From positions 46,754,003 to 46,818,002 of the forward strand of contig OZ034974.1 in NCBI GenBank assembly GCA_964030785.1: DNA of 64,000 bases, given 5' to 3'. Shown piece after piece: positions 46,918-57,691 of the stretch. Source of the stretch: Siderastrea siderea (Eukaryota; Cnidaria; Anthozoa; Scleractinia; Rhizangiidae). The first letter of the stretch is position 1. The number at the start of each line of letters is the position of its first letter. Position numbers and translations under genes: made by a program. The notes below the pieces were generated by a model. The model saw nothing but the letters and a program-made list of their open reading frames with translations. It was not told the origin of the DNA and ran no database searches.

Positions 46918-47073
46918 CATATTTGGAGGGGATACCATTTCACTAGGGATTTGGGTATGGGGATACCCAAAACACGGGGAGGTTTTCTAGTTGGCTGCGT
47001 AGAACTGGGAATAAAAAGAACTGGGAATGAGTGGTTTTTCAAAATGGCGGGCGGTAAAAGTAAGCACATCGAA
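46918..47073. repeat. Right arm of the inverted repeat pair, with a single 17-bp unit
   Basis: In reverse complement it reads the 45.4-kb arm, then CCTCC, one unit CGTGTTTTGGGTATCCCC, then ATACCCAAATCCCTAGTGAA, exactly the sequence that ends the array at 45900-45920. This is the unexpanded version of the locus. Further diverged GGGTATCCC words lie at 46850-46915. Confidence 0.85.
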
Positions 47074-47077
47074 AAAA

Positions 47078-47110
47078 TTGGCAAGTTTTTTCAAGTTTGT
47101 CATTCGTAAT
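47078..47110. repeat. 33-bp word shared with 6665-6697
   Basis: Identical to the word at 6665-6697 (TTGGCAAGTTTTTTCAAGTT...). It begins four bases after the right inverted-repeat arm ends, so it may mark the element's insertion boundary. Confidence 0.55.
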
Positions 47111-49328
47111 CCTTCTTAATCTCCCTCAGTCTTAACCATCCTTGTTTAGTTTTGGTTCATTATTACTTCTTCAGTGTTTTTCTACCTTAGAAAACAATTA
47201 TTTTGAGGTTTCCTTCAATGAGAAAATAATTTTGTGAGATCAGAAAAATGAACGACAACGTCGTGACATAGTTCCTTTAAAAGAAGTATTCAGAATTAAA
47301 TAATTGTAATTTTTCCAATGTTGAATTGAATTTTCTTCCAGTCACTGACTGTGTTGACAATTCTTGAAAATGTATTCACTGATGTGAATTTCAGAGGACA
47401 ATACATACATGTAAGTCATGTACATTATTGCTGAGTTTCCTGGGTGAGTTTCTCAGAATTTTTCAACCATATCACAGAATATTACGGTATGGCTACATTC
47501 GCTTTAATTAGAAGGATCCCACTATCTCAACTCGCTTATTTCCAATTCCCCGTTATCTCGAACAAAGAGAAATTTGTCTTGGCTTTGGTCATAAATATAA
47601 TATTTCCAGTTATTTACTTTTACGACGATAACCCGCTTTTCTAAACTTTGAAGGATGCCAGTGTGTTTTGTTTTCACGGAGCAAAGTGTAGCCAGGCAAA
47701 GGAGAAAACAGCTTTTAATAGCATGCAATGAAGTAAAAGACGAAAACAAGCACCAACGGGAATCGTCAAGACGTTAACTCATTGACTAACAAAAGAATAA
47801 CAAAACAGGACATAATTGATTATGCCTCGTTCTTTTAAACTCTGAATCAAGTCATTGTTTACAATATCCTCAGCAAAACCCCTACCAAAATCCATGCAAG
47901 TAACGAATCAATGAAAAAGCACATCCTCATTTATGAATCTACTGAAGTAGGTCTTAAATATTCTTTAAACCTAATTCTGATTTCTGAATTGTTTGCTTGA
48001 ATTTCAATAATTTTGTTTGACTTCACTTAAGCTCAAGACTTAAGCTTATGTGTGAATTAATTTTGTTTATCACTTATGAATTGTTTGCTTGGATTTCAAT
48101 AATTTTATTTGGCTTCACAGCCTTCACTTAAGCTCAAGACTTAAGCTTATGTGTGAATTAATTTTGTTTATCACTTAATATTAGTTTCCAGAAGGGGACT
48201 GCAATTTGCCATTTTTTTCGATCTCAGTACCTACATGTACACGTATGAAATAAAAGCACTGCATTGTAGAAGGTGCTTTTTACTATTTATGTCACTCATA
48301 ATGGAATGTTCATGTTTTAGAAAGTTCAAATAATTACTGCATACATTTTTTGGTTTTCTCAAAAATCACCGTATTCCCGGGGGGAGGGGATCCAGATGTA
48401 AGCAAAGGATTTTATTTATGCAATTGACATATTTGTACTGATGTGTTTTTGCTTTCTAAAGGCAATCTGGCTTGTTTCACTGACAATTGTCTGCTGGGAT
48501 TAGTTAGAACATGTTTGATTAATTGCCATTGGCTCTTTACTGAGTTAAGCAAAGGAGACTGGAGATGATTAAACATCCAGTAAACTTAAATGAGGTCCTG
48601 CCATTTTGTTGCTCATTTGATCGATTGATATTGAAGTGCTTTACCTTACCCGTATTATACAATGAACCGTGCAAAGGACGGAATACATACATGTAACCAC
48701 TTTTTAGACAAATGGCTAAAAGAGTTTGGATAGCTGCAAATGAGGGGTCAGGCGATGATTTATTAATTATTTGTCAGGATTCCACAAAAGGTGGAAAGAA
48801 GAACACTTTCACGGATGGATGCAAAAATTTCCAACAATAGGCACTTGTGCGTCTCATGAATCAGGTGGATCACAAAACTAAAGCAAAGTATAGCTTCGGC
48901 AACAACATTTCAGAGCTGGAAATGACAATGCTACATGAAGCAAAGTGAATGATGACTCCCTTAATAATTGACATTGAGTATATTAATTTCTATTCTGTTC
49001 ACCCATTCTTTCTGTTCATTAATGTCACATTGGTCAAAAATTGCATTGTGAATGCTTTAATAATGTATGTTACATACAATATTAGTTATTTGATGTTGTC
49101 AAAAGAAAAAAACAATAAAGTTAATATTATTTTAAGGATGAAAGTAATTTGCCAGGCGCTCGTTCTCATGAATTTTGCACTCCAAGAACTGAAAACTTAC
49201 TTCAATTGATGAACTTAGAGTTGAGGAGGGGAAAGAAAAGAAAGATGCTCCAATGAAAGTCTAATTTATTTAAATTGTAACTACAGTGTAACTTTTATTT
49301 GCAGTCCTCTATCAGGCATTTAAGCCTT
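47111..49328. other. Gene-free region
   Basis: No supported exon. An ~97-bp direct duplication at 47983-48177 is listed separately. ORFs at 47444-47644 and 48949-49209 are AT-rich, hydrophobic and unrecognised. Confidence 0.45.
47983..48177. repeat. Direct duplication, two ~97-bp copies
   Basis: TGAATTGTTTGCTTGAATTT ... AAGCTCAAGACTTAAGCTTA ... TTTTGTTTATCACTTA is repeated in tandem. The second copy has an extra CAGCCTTCA (from a local CTTCA repeat). Each copy holds a small palindrome, CTTAAGCTCAAGACTTAAG. Confidence 0.9.
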
Positions 49329-49857
49329 GACTTTTAGTGGCCCTGGTCAGTTTTAAATCACCACTGGTGACTGGGCAACTGCCAATTTTTAGCCCTGAAT
49401 TTGTTTTTTTTTTTTTTCACTGATCCTTTTTTTCTGTTCTAGGCATGTATGCCAGCGGTGATCAGTGATGCAGCATTTTCTTACAGTGAAGGTACGTGGA
49501 AGATATCAGTTCATAAGTAGCCCAGCTTACATGCACGTATCTAACTGTTCAGTAAATTGAACTGGATTGAATGCAGTGATTGGGTTACCGGTAATTTGGG
49601 TTCGGTAATGAGCTGTGTTTGATTCCATTCAATTTCTGAACCCAGTCAAACATAATTAAACAGTTTTAAAATCATTCAAATATATAGATTTAGCCAAGCC
49701 TAAAAGTGGAGCTCCAATTTTTATTTGGCAATCCTATTATTCACAATGGAAAATAAAAATTGAACCAACGATAAAATTGAACCACTAGATTTACATGAGT
49801 GTGCCATCAAGACTTCCATTTGGGCGGGCAATGAGAGCCTTTACATCTGGACTTAAG

Positions 49858-51259
49858 GGGGGAGACTCTTAATCACCATATTGTTGCTATGGGAAGTTCC
49901 TCAGAACCATCATATCTTGGAAACCCTATTGCTTCTACAGATAAGCTGCTTGGCCATGTTTGTTTTATGGGAAAGGTTTTCAAGATTTTCAAGTCACAAC
50001 CATATTCAGCATGTCACTTGACCTGAACAGAAAAAATGCTAAAACTCAGACAGCATACAGTTTTCACTATTGTAAACATTGCAAACATATAAAGATTATC
50101 AGGATGCAAAATTTGAAGCAACAGTTTCTAGAAATTCGCTTTATTATGAATATAAAAGTTATGATGGCACAAGTACATATCTTTATACATTTTTGTGCGG
50201 TAGTTCTTCTATTCTTTGTAAAAACAGTAATTGCATGCTTCGGATTGTAAAAAAAAATTGGAACTTTACTAGTTTCCTCTTAGTTTTACTGATTTTCTTT
50301 TTAATGTGCAGTTGGGGACTGGCACTAGCTACGCACGCGCAATGTTCAGTTGTGGAATTCAGATGTTCTTCCTCATTATTTCACCAATATAGCGGCACAA
50401 AATGCTGCAAAACAGCGTATGACAAAATACCAGGGCCGTAGCTAGCGGGGGGGGGGGGGAGGGCAAGGGGTGCAGCTGACCCCTTGGACCAGTTGAGCCA
50501 GACAAATCAAGTCTGTGGATTGAGGATTTTCATTATTCAAAGGATTTGTTTTCTTTAGACTCAGTTATTTTGATTGCATAGTGACTTGCAGTTGTTTGCC
50601 ATTTTCATGGCCAGGAAATCGGTTGGTCCACGGTGTGTACAAATGGTAAGCAAAATGAAGCAAAACCCCCTATTGAGATTGGCGTGTACCATTTGCATGG
50701 TTCAATCTTGGTAGTGTCTCTTGTAAAAGATCCTTCTCTGCTCTGCGTCGTCTGAAGCTATGGACACGTTCTTTAATGACAGAAGAGCGCCATAGGGGCC
50801 TCGCAATGATGCTTATTCATCGTGGAATCAACTACATGCCAACGCCAAAGGATATTTATGAACAAAAATCAAACTGGAGACATCTTTTATAGGTTAGTTA
50901 GCCAAACACGATGCAGTATTGTGAAATGTTTAGTTTACTAGTGCTGGGATATACGGTGTGTTTCAAATTAACAGGACCTCGGAAATAATGTTGTAAGCAC
51001 TGAAAACACCTGCCTTTTCACACTTATTCGAGGTCAATTTTTCGGAGACAGATCTCATGACAAGTGCTGAAAATAGCGTTTCGGAGCCTCCAAATTTGAA
51101 AATTTTCGGGGGGAGGATACCCCAGACCCCCCTACGTGGCTCGTGCCTTCAGCACTCGTGAAAGTGCCCCCCCTACAAAAAACCTAGCTACGGCCCTTAA
51201 AACCATCCACAAAAATCCCTTAGCAACAATGCACGATCTATAGTTAAGAATCTCCCTTC
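49858..51259. mobile_element. TIR element, 1.4 kb, inserted in copy 2
   Basis: Left end GGGGGAGACTCTTAATCACC, then ATTGTTGCTATGGGA. Right end, in reverse complement, GGGAGATTCTTAACTATAGA, then CATTGTTGCTAAGGGA: diverged TIRs of about 45 bp. Copy 1 of the duplicated segment reads ACTTAAG directly into TTACAAAATCC (13207-13224), the pre-insertion site. A 120-codon ORF (50079-50441) ends in the nested element and is unrecognised. Confidence 0.75.
50432..51197. mobile_element. Nested TIR element, 766 bp (AGGGCCGTAGCTAG ends)
   Basis: Begins AGGGCCGTAGCTAG followed by a poly-G run and ends CCTAGCTACGGCCCT. Sits inside the 1.4-kb element. A piece near 50590-50705 resembles the left end of the GTTTACCATTTAC family at 314-440, so three layers of insertion may be stacked here. 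Non-coding. Confidence 0.85.
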
Positions 51260-51788
51260 GTCAAGTTACAAAATCCTTTTTTTCACGGTGATGTGAGATT
51301 TATTCTGGATGGCTATAAAATTATGGTTAATTAACTTAATGCAGAATAAATCAAATAGTTATAACATGTTTACATGATACCGGTATGAACTAACCCAGGT
51401 ATGACTCGCACTGTTACGAGATTTTGTGCTGTAATCATGTAACAAATACAGAGAAGCAAGAGGGAACTGGGGTGAACTTGTATCAGAATGAAAAGCATAC
51501 AATGAACTGGTGTTATGCAAACACCCCCTCAGACTAAAGTTAAGCAGCTCTCAAGAATGTTTAACAACATCCTCAGATACCCAGGGGCAGTAAGACCCTG
51601 ATTTTGTTAAAGCGGTGTAAACTCAGACTGGTACAATTTTGCTTACATGAGACCAGTCTGAAAGTCAGACTGGCATAAGTATTTACATGAGACCAACCAT
51701 CTCTAAAAATACAGTTTACCTTTTGTCCACTTGGAGTGCTGCAATGCCACTTATTTAAATGTACATGCTCAAAACAAAACAAAAAAAT

Positions 51789-52278
51789 ACCGTAAACTGC
51801 TGCTTATAAGCCCGCCCGCTTACAAGCCCCCCCCCCCCCCCCCCCGCTATAGGCCCATCTACCTGTAAACAAAAATACATCTGGTAATAAGCCCCCCCTC
51901 CCCCAGGGTATAAGCCCTCCTCTAGTTTTCCCTGTTTCCTTAATATTAAGCACTCTCACAGAAAACTGCGAAGATGAACTCTGAGCTTTTGTTTTGTTAC
52001 GTTCTGGTTACGTTCCTGTTGTTGCAGTTTTGATTTTGTTGTTAAAATTGAAATGAATTCGATTTATTATGACGTTTCAAAGGTTAATTACAAACTGGTA
52101 AATTAAAAATGTATTTCGATGAACACTGCTGTGGCTCATTTTGAAACGTTTTTCTTATTCCGCCTATAAGCCCCCCCCCCCCCCCGGATATAAGCCCCTC
52201 CGTTTATAAGCCCACCCAAAACCCCTTACGAAGTTGTATGTTAAGCCTAGGGCTTATAAGTAAGCGGCAGTTTACGGT
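51789..52278. mobile_element. TIR element, 490 bp, inserted in copy 2
   Basis: Starts ACCGTAAACTGCTGCTTATAA and ends GGCAGTTTACGGT after GGCTTATAAGTAAGC. The interior is full of TATAAGCCCCCC words and poly-C runs (51817-51844, 52170-52185). Absent from copy 1 at the equivalent place (near 13780). Non-autonomous. Confidence 0.85.
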
Positions 52279-52756
52279 GTCTTAAAACATGTGGGGTAGT
52301 TTTTCATGTGAGCGTGCATGCTCAGTGCATGACGTGGCATGACGTTGCCAATTTTGTGAATTGTGTGTGTAGTATGGATGTGCAGAAAAAAAATTGCACA
52401 AATATCCTTAGAACCTCCCTAAAGCCGCGGGCTTACTTTTGGCAACTGAGATAATTAAACTCTGCTTTGTTTCCCATACAGGTTTTTATTCCATCAACCT
52501 GATGTCAGAAAAAATATGGCAGTTTATTGTAAGGCTTTGGTTAATAAATTTGTACTCTTAGCTACATGTATGTTCCCAGGCAGACATTATCAATTGAAAT
52601 AAAAAATTTCAAGAGCAGTTTCTATCTTTTCTCTTTTTCTGCAAATTTTGATGTTGGTGATTAGTTTGACTGTATCCACATACACTATGTTCCCTCTGTC
52701 AGTAACATATCCATACACCAGTAGCATTTATTTGGGAGTAGGCCTACTCCCCCCCC

Positions 52757-52800
52757 CCCCCCCCCATACACACACACACACACATGCACGCACACACAAC
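52757..52800. repeat. Poly-C then (CA)n tract
   Basis: A poly-C run followed by CATACACACACACACACACA. Copy 1 has only a poly-C run at its counterpart (14720-14738), so the CA repeat grew in copy 2. Confidence 0.9.
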
Positions 52801-53790
52801 TAACTTCCCAGGAATAATGATTCAGACTTATTTGATTGAATTCACTTGACAGGGAAAACTATTTCAAATGATGAATTCACCACAGTCTAATCCCCTCTTC
52901 TCAGTTCATTTCATGACAGGTTTCTGACTATCCTGAAATGATTTATGGAGAGGCTTTTCTTTTTGTTTCTCTTTGCTACCAGATTATGAAAATCAGTAAC
53001 ATTGCTCATTGGTGACATAAGATGCAGTGTAAAGGCTAATGATCAAGCCAAAAACAAATTAAACCACAAGATTTACTACCATCACGGTCAGGGGTAGTAA
53101 CATAGTGAGTCATAATCTGTGCATCAAATAAAGTCACTAGTGGTTACTGGACCATTTGTTATTAGCATTGGCAACACTGTTAGTCACAAATTTTTAAGTG
53201 ACTGATTGATCGATTTATCAACTAAGTGGTTGAGTGGTTGATTCATGACTGATGGGTACTTAAAGAGATTGATTTTAATATAATAGTCCCTGGGCATCAA
53301 CAAGAGTAAACAAGGTACATTATTATTCCACTATAGCATCAGTTTATCATATAAGGAGAAAACACATACATGAGAGTATGAGTGTATTGCACTGTAGAAA
53401 GCGTATTGCACTGTAGTGTCCCGGTTTCAAATCACTCATTGAATAAATCATTTAAAATGATAGGCAAATATTGTAGTGAAATAATAAATATGATTCAGTG
53501 GTTTTACAGATAATGGTCAAGGACATTTTACCGGTACTCATTGCTCGCATTTTTCCTCGCTCTATACTACACAACTTATCTGTCAAACCATTGAATAAGG
53601 TGGAGGTATTTTTCAATTAGTACCTTCTCTATACAATTTGACAACTCTGCAAAAATGTAAACAAATTAAACCGTAGACTTGTGGCAGAAAAAAGGCAGAG
53701 GTACGGTGAACAAAAATAATAATTATTGTGCCCAATATTTAAGTTTACAACCTAAGACTGGGGCTTATTTAGAATTTTGTAAAACAGGTT

Positions 53791-54194
53791 CATACCTGCC
53801 ATCCGCCCCGATTTAATGGGAATTGTCCCGATTTTTGAGTTTCAAAGCCTAAAAAAACCAGGACATTCCGATTTTCAAGAAAAAAAAGACAATTTGGAAC
53901 TGGGTTGTCAAAGATTGGTCTTCAATGACTCTTCTACATCCTATTGTTTTGTGCAACACATGTGGTACTTGAGACCATTAAACAACACCTGAGAATTCAA
54001 ATGCTAAGACAGTACAGTACGGGCGATATAAAAATTAATGCAAAAACCCTAGAGCATCCTAGACCCTGCTCAGTGTTGGTGGGCAGTGGGGGGTGGGGGG
54101 GGGGGGGGGGGGCAGGGCACTACCAGAGGACTGGGGTGAGCATGGGGGCATGGTCCCTATAATTTTTCTGATTTTATAAGGTTGGCAGGTATGC
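53791..54194. mobile_element. TIR element, 404 bp, inserted in copy 2
   Basis: Begins CATACCTGCCATCC and ends GGTTGGCAGGTATG. Copy 1 reads CACTGGTTC directly into TAATTTGATGAGAGG (about 15884), matching ACAGGTTC left and TAAATTGATGAGAGG right of this element, so insertion followed duplication. A poly-G run lies at 54095-54112. The 72-codon ORF within is not recognised. Confidence 0.8.
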
Positions 54195-54267
54195 AGATTC
54201 TAAATTGATGAGAGGTGTATTTACTAATAATTAACTAAAATATAATATTGCTGTCAGGTACCACTTG

Positions 54268-54268
54268 A

Positions 54269-54299
<31 letters not shown>

Positions 54300-54345
54300 G
54301 TAATAGCAATATTAATAATAAATTATAATAATAATAAATAAAATA
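54268..54345. repeat. (AAT)n tract ending copy 2
   Basis: About ten AAT units, then interrupted ATA-rich sequence. The same kind of tract ends copy 1 at 15953, which supports an A-rich tailed mobile element as the origin of the duplicated segment. Confidence 0.9.
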
Positions 54346-55671
54346 AATCTAAATATATTACAGGGTTGCTCTAAATCTGAAGTTAAGTACTCACAAAAAC
54401 CACCAGGAAATTGCTAAATCTTGAAATAAAACAATTAACAGAGTTAAGAGGTAGTACCTCTGTTCGCTGGTATTTGTGAATAATACTCCAGATTGAGACT
54501 AACCCTGTACATATGCATCTGGTTTTTTTTTCTTTTTATCTATTAGCCTTTCGGAACTCGAAACAGGACTAATTGAGGGATGACTTTAAAAATAACTAAT
54601 GAAAATATAGTTTAGCAAGCACACACCATTTTCCGGGCTTCTTCAGGCTACTAAGAACTGTCGCAATGTTGACGTTTATAGGTCAGTATCCATGGCACAA
54701 TTTCAGTTTTTCAAAAGTTCGTAAATTGACCTTTATCCGTACAACGGGCCCAGTCTCAGATCACGGAAATAAGTTTGCTATTCATAAAGACATTTCATCA
54801 CCCGAGCAACACATAATTATCTCAAATACTTAAATACTTAAGTTAAGAACTCGAATTAGAAATAGAATGACTTTATTTGCGCCGGATACAAGCATCATGA
54901 CAAATAGTTGTTGCTTTCAATATCAACTGACTGTATCAAACTCTCATACTGTTGGGATGAACATTTCCCCAAATAAAAAATATCAACCAAATGAAAGCAA
55001 CGTGAAAACACATTTAAAAAACCTAAACAAAATCCTTTTTAGTTAGGAATAAGTAAAATGAGAGTCTAAATTGAAGGACCAAAAGCAGATAACGCCTGCA
55101 TTTCAATGATTTCAACAAAACAACTGGACGGAAAATAGGTACCCTAACTCGAAACTTCTACTTTTATTAATTAGGAAATTGATAATGCTTTGAACTCGTG
55201 ATCTCCTTGATCTTCCTAACGCCGAGTACCTTGATGTTTTGTACCTACGATCGCTCAACCAATGACAAACGTAGTCAGCGGTCGTAGCGATCATAAGAAG
55301 CGGGTACGCAACTGTTCAAGGGTTAATAAGTCGGATAGAGTGCAAACATTTATGCCCGACTTGGGGGAGGGGGGGACTCCATTAAATAGCCTATACGGGG
55401 ACGTGCCGCTGGACTGGGTATGGTTTTCGGCCACTCTGTCCTAAACAGGGTATTTAATTAAATAGTTTAGTTTTTCCATTTTGCTGATTTTACGCAGGGT
55501 ACGTTGTTTTTCTTTAGTTTTGGAGGAGGTGAAAAAAGCAAGCCAAGGTTTTGTTGATAATTGCGGAAAGAAAAAAGGAGACATTAAATTCTCACTTTTT
55601 TCGGAGCATTTTTTATTGTCCTCACAAAGCAACGTTCTGGTTACATATACGCGAAGATAAATATTCGTAGA
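54346..55671. other. Gene-free spacer
   Basis: No supported exon or repeat pair. The 114-codon minus-strand ORF at 55441-55785 runs into the 79-bp array and is unrecognised. Confidence 0.45.
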
Positions 55672-56042
55672 ATTCATTCCGAAATTCGGTCCATTGGTTA
55701 AAGAAAAATCCGCCAAATCTACAAGAAATAATGACAAAGTCTTCTCAACCCAAGGTTCCGAAATGCAGACCCTTGGCTTAAACAACTCCGCCTAAATCTA
55801 CAATAATAAGGGGGAGAAAACGTTCCCAGTCAAAGGGTCCGAAATTCGGACCTTTGGTTTGAAAAATCCGCCAAAATCTACATTAAATAGTGTTACGTTT
55901 TCCCAATCCAAGATTCCGAATTTCGGACCCCTGGCTTAAACAATTCCGCCAAAATCTACAATAAAAAGTCACAAAAGCTTCCTACTCAAAGGGTCCGAAT
56001 TTCGGACCCTTAGTGTAATCGAATCCCCCAAAATCTACAATA
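55672..56042. repeat. 79-bp tandem array, 5 units, palindromic core
   Basis: TCCGAA recurs at 55678, 55757, 55838, 55915 and 55994 (spacing 77-81 bp), each followed about 30 bp later by CCGCC(A)AAATCTACA. The best core, GGGTCCGAATTTCGGACCC (55991-56009), is a perfect 9-bp-arm palindrome. The third unit is near perfect; units 1 and 2 are decayed. Units are clearly diverged, so the array is old. Confidence 0.85.
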
Positions 56043-56307
56043 AGGAACGTGAAAATTTAAAATCCTAGTACCCTGAATTTCGCAGATGAGTTCTGAGAGC
56101 AAAGATAGAGGCAAATCGATGCTCCTTGCTTCTTTAACTCATACTCTTTAAAAAAAAACATAATACTTTGCGAAAGCTCGTTGGCTTCTTTTATGAAAAG
56201 TAAAGCGTTCTCCACTCACGTTCTCCACCGCTGCGGGCTACATAATATGTCATTGACTTAAACATCTTCTCATGCACTTAATTAATCACTTAGGAGCTAT
56301 TCGCAAG

Positions 56308-56317
56308 TAGACAGTTA
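56308..56317. repeat. 10-bp target-site duplication (left)
   Basis: TAGACAGTTA, repeated exactly at 56541-56550 on the other side of the 223-bp MITE. Confidence 0.8.
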
Positions 56318-56540
56318 ATAGACCACGAGCAGTCCCTCGTTCCGCTCAGGGATAGTCGAGAAAAAGCGAACAAGCGACCGAGCGCGAAAATGGCCTAAAA
56401 TCGCGTGCGTCGTAAAAGCGTTACGCGCGTGACGTTTTAACGCCGCACGCGATTTAGGCGATTTTCGCGCTCTCTCGCTTGTTCGCTTTTTCTAATTCTC
56501 GACTATCACTGAGCAGAACGAGAGACTGCTCGTAGCCTAG
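56318..56540. mobile_element. MITE, 223 bp, MULE-like
   Basis: Arms: left ACCACGAGCAGTCCCTCGTT..., right ...AACGAGAGACTGCTCGTAGC. Inner blocks AAAAGCGAACAAGCGACCGA and CGCTCTCTCGCTTGTTCGCTTTTT pair as well, and the loop has GTTACGCGCGTGACG. The whole is one long hairpin, GC-rich against AT-rich flanks. Flanking 10-bp repeats fit a Mutator-like mechanism. Confidence 0.88.
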
Positions 56541-56550
56541 TAGACAGTTA
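56541..56550. repeat. 10-bp target-site duplication (right)
   Basis: Second copy of TAGACAGTTA abutting the MITE's right end. Confidence 0.8.
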
Positions 56551-57420
56551 GCAAAGTTCAAAGCAAAAACTTGGAATACCGGTGTCGTCTATATAAGTCC
56601 CAAGCCTCCAAAAGCAATTTCTTGACGTAAATTAGTTAAGTAAGCCCTTGTCCACCAAGAAAAGAATGTCTTTCATGAAAATTAGCCGGAAAAAAATGTG
56701 ATCGGTGGTGAAAAGCTAGATTAAAGCTACGCTACGAGCAAGAGAATATACCTGGTGTGCTGTCTTCTAATTCCTCCACGTGTGTGATTTCCAAAATACC
56801 TCTAGCTAGCTCCCTCGCTCTTCGAAAACTTGTGAAGTGCAGTGAATGAGGCTATCATTTGATCCGGCTTGAAGAATATTGTCCCTTGCCGGCGTCCGTT
56901 GAAGTATTACAAACGGTCTTATTCTACATCACTCTGTCCTAACATAGTCTTTTAATTCATTGCTTGGTTTAAGTTTGCTTGCTATCCATTCCTTGTGATT
57001 TGCATTGATAACCGAGCGAAAATTCCGTGATTGCTGTGTCGGTTTAAGCTACGTATTCAAGTTTTCTTAGTCGATGAACATATATTCCAGTTTTCTTCTC
57101 AGAAGTAGACAGTTTCGATCTTCAATTTTTCGATCGTGACCAATGAACTGTGTTTCTTTCATAGTGCTTCTAATCGTTTTCATTTAGTGTCCTTAGTCAA
57201 GCTGCAAAACGGGTGAATTGATGCAATCTACTTCAAGATCCTGGTTTTTGTTGGCAAAACAATTTCTGGGTGTGGAAACCGCACTGGAATGTGTCATAGC
57301 TGATAATTGTGAGGTATTCACCAGTCAGGAAGTAATTAAAACAATACAAAGGAGGCAAAGTGGACCGTTTGCTAAATAGAAGCGGAATTTTAAACGTTCG
57401 CATCCGGTTCAAAATGTGCA
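56551..57420. other. Gene-free spacer
   Basis: No coding sequence or repeat recognised. Confidence 0.5.
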
Positions 57421-57430
57421 GTTGGCGGAT

Positions 57431-57606
57431 GGCCAGATAGAAAAGCTGGACTGGACTCTGGACTGGACTTTGGACTGGACTCTGGACAGGACTTTGGACT
57501 GACTTTTATTGACTTGAAATGAACTTAATATTTTACTAGTTAGTTAATAATTAAAAATAAAGTGAAATTTTTTTTTCTGCATGAATATTTTTTGGGGACT
57601 AATTTG

Positions 57607-57691
<85 letters not shown>

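Larger units (their letters stand above)
49329..54267. repeat. Duplicated segment, copy 2, with nested insertions
   Basis: Collinear and same-strand with 12548-15952 (see that entry for marker blocks). It is about 1.5 kb longer because TIR elements inserted at 49858-51259 (itself carrying 50432-51197), 51789-52278 and 53791-54194. At each point the flanking sequence reads continuously in copy 1. It ends in an (AAT)n tract at 54270-54300. Confidence 0.85.
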
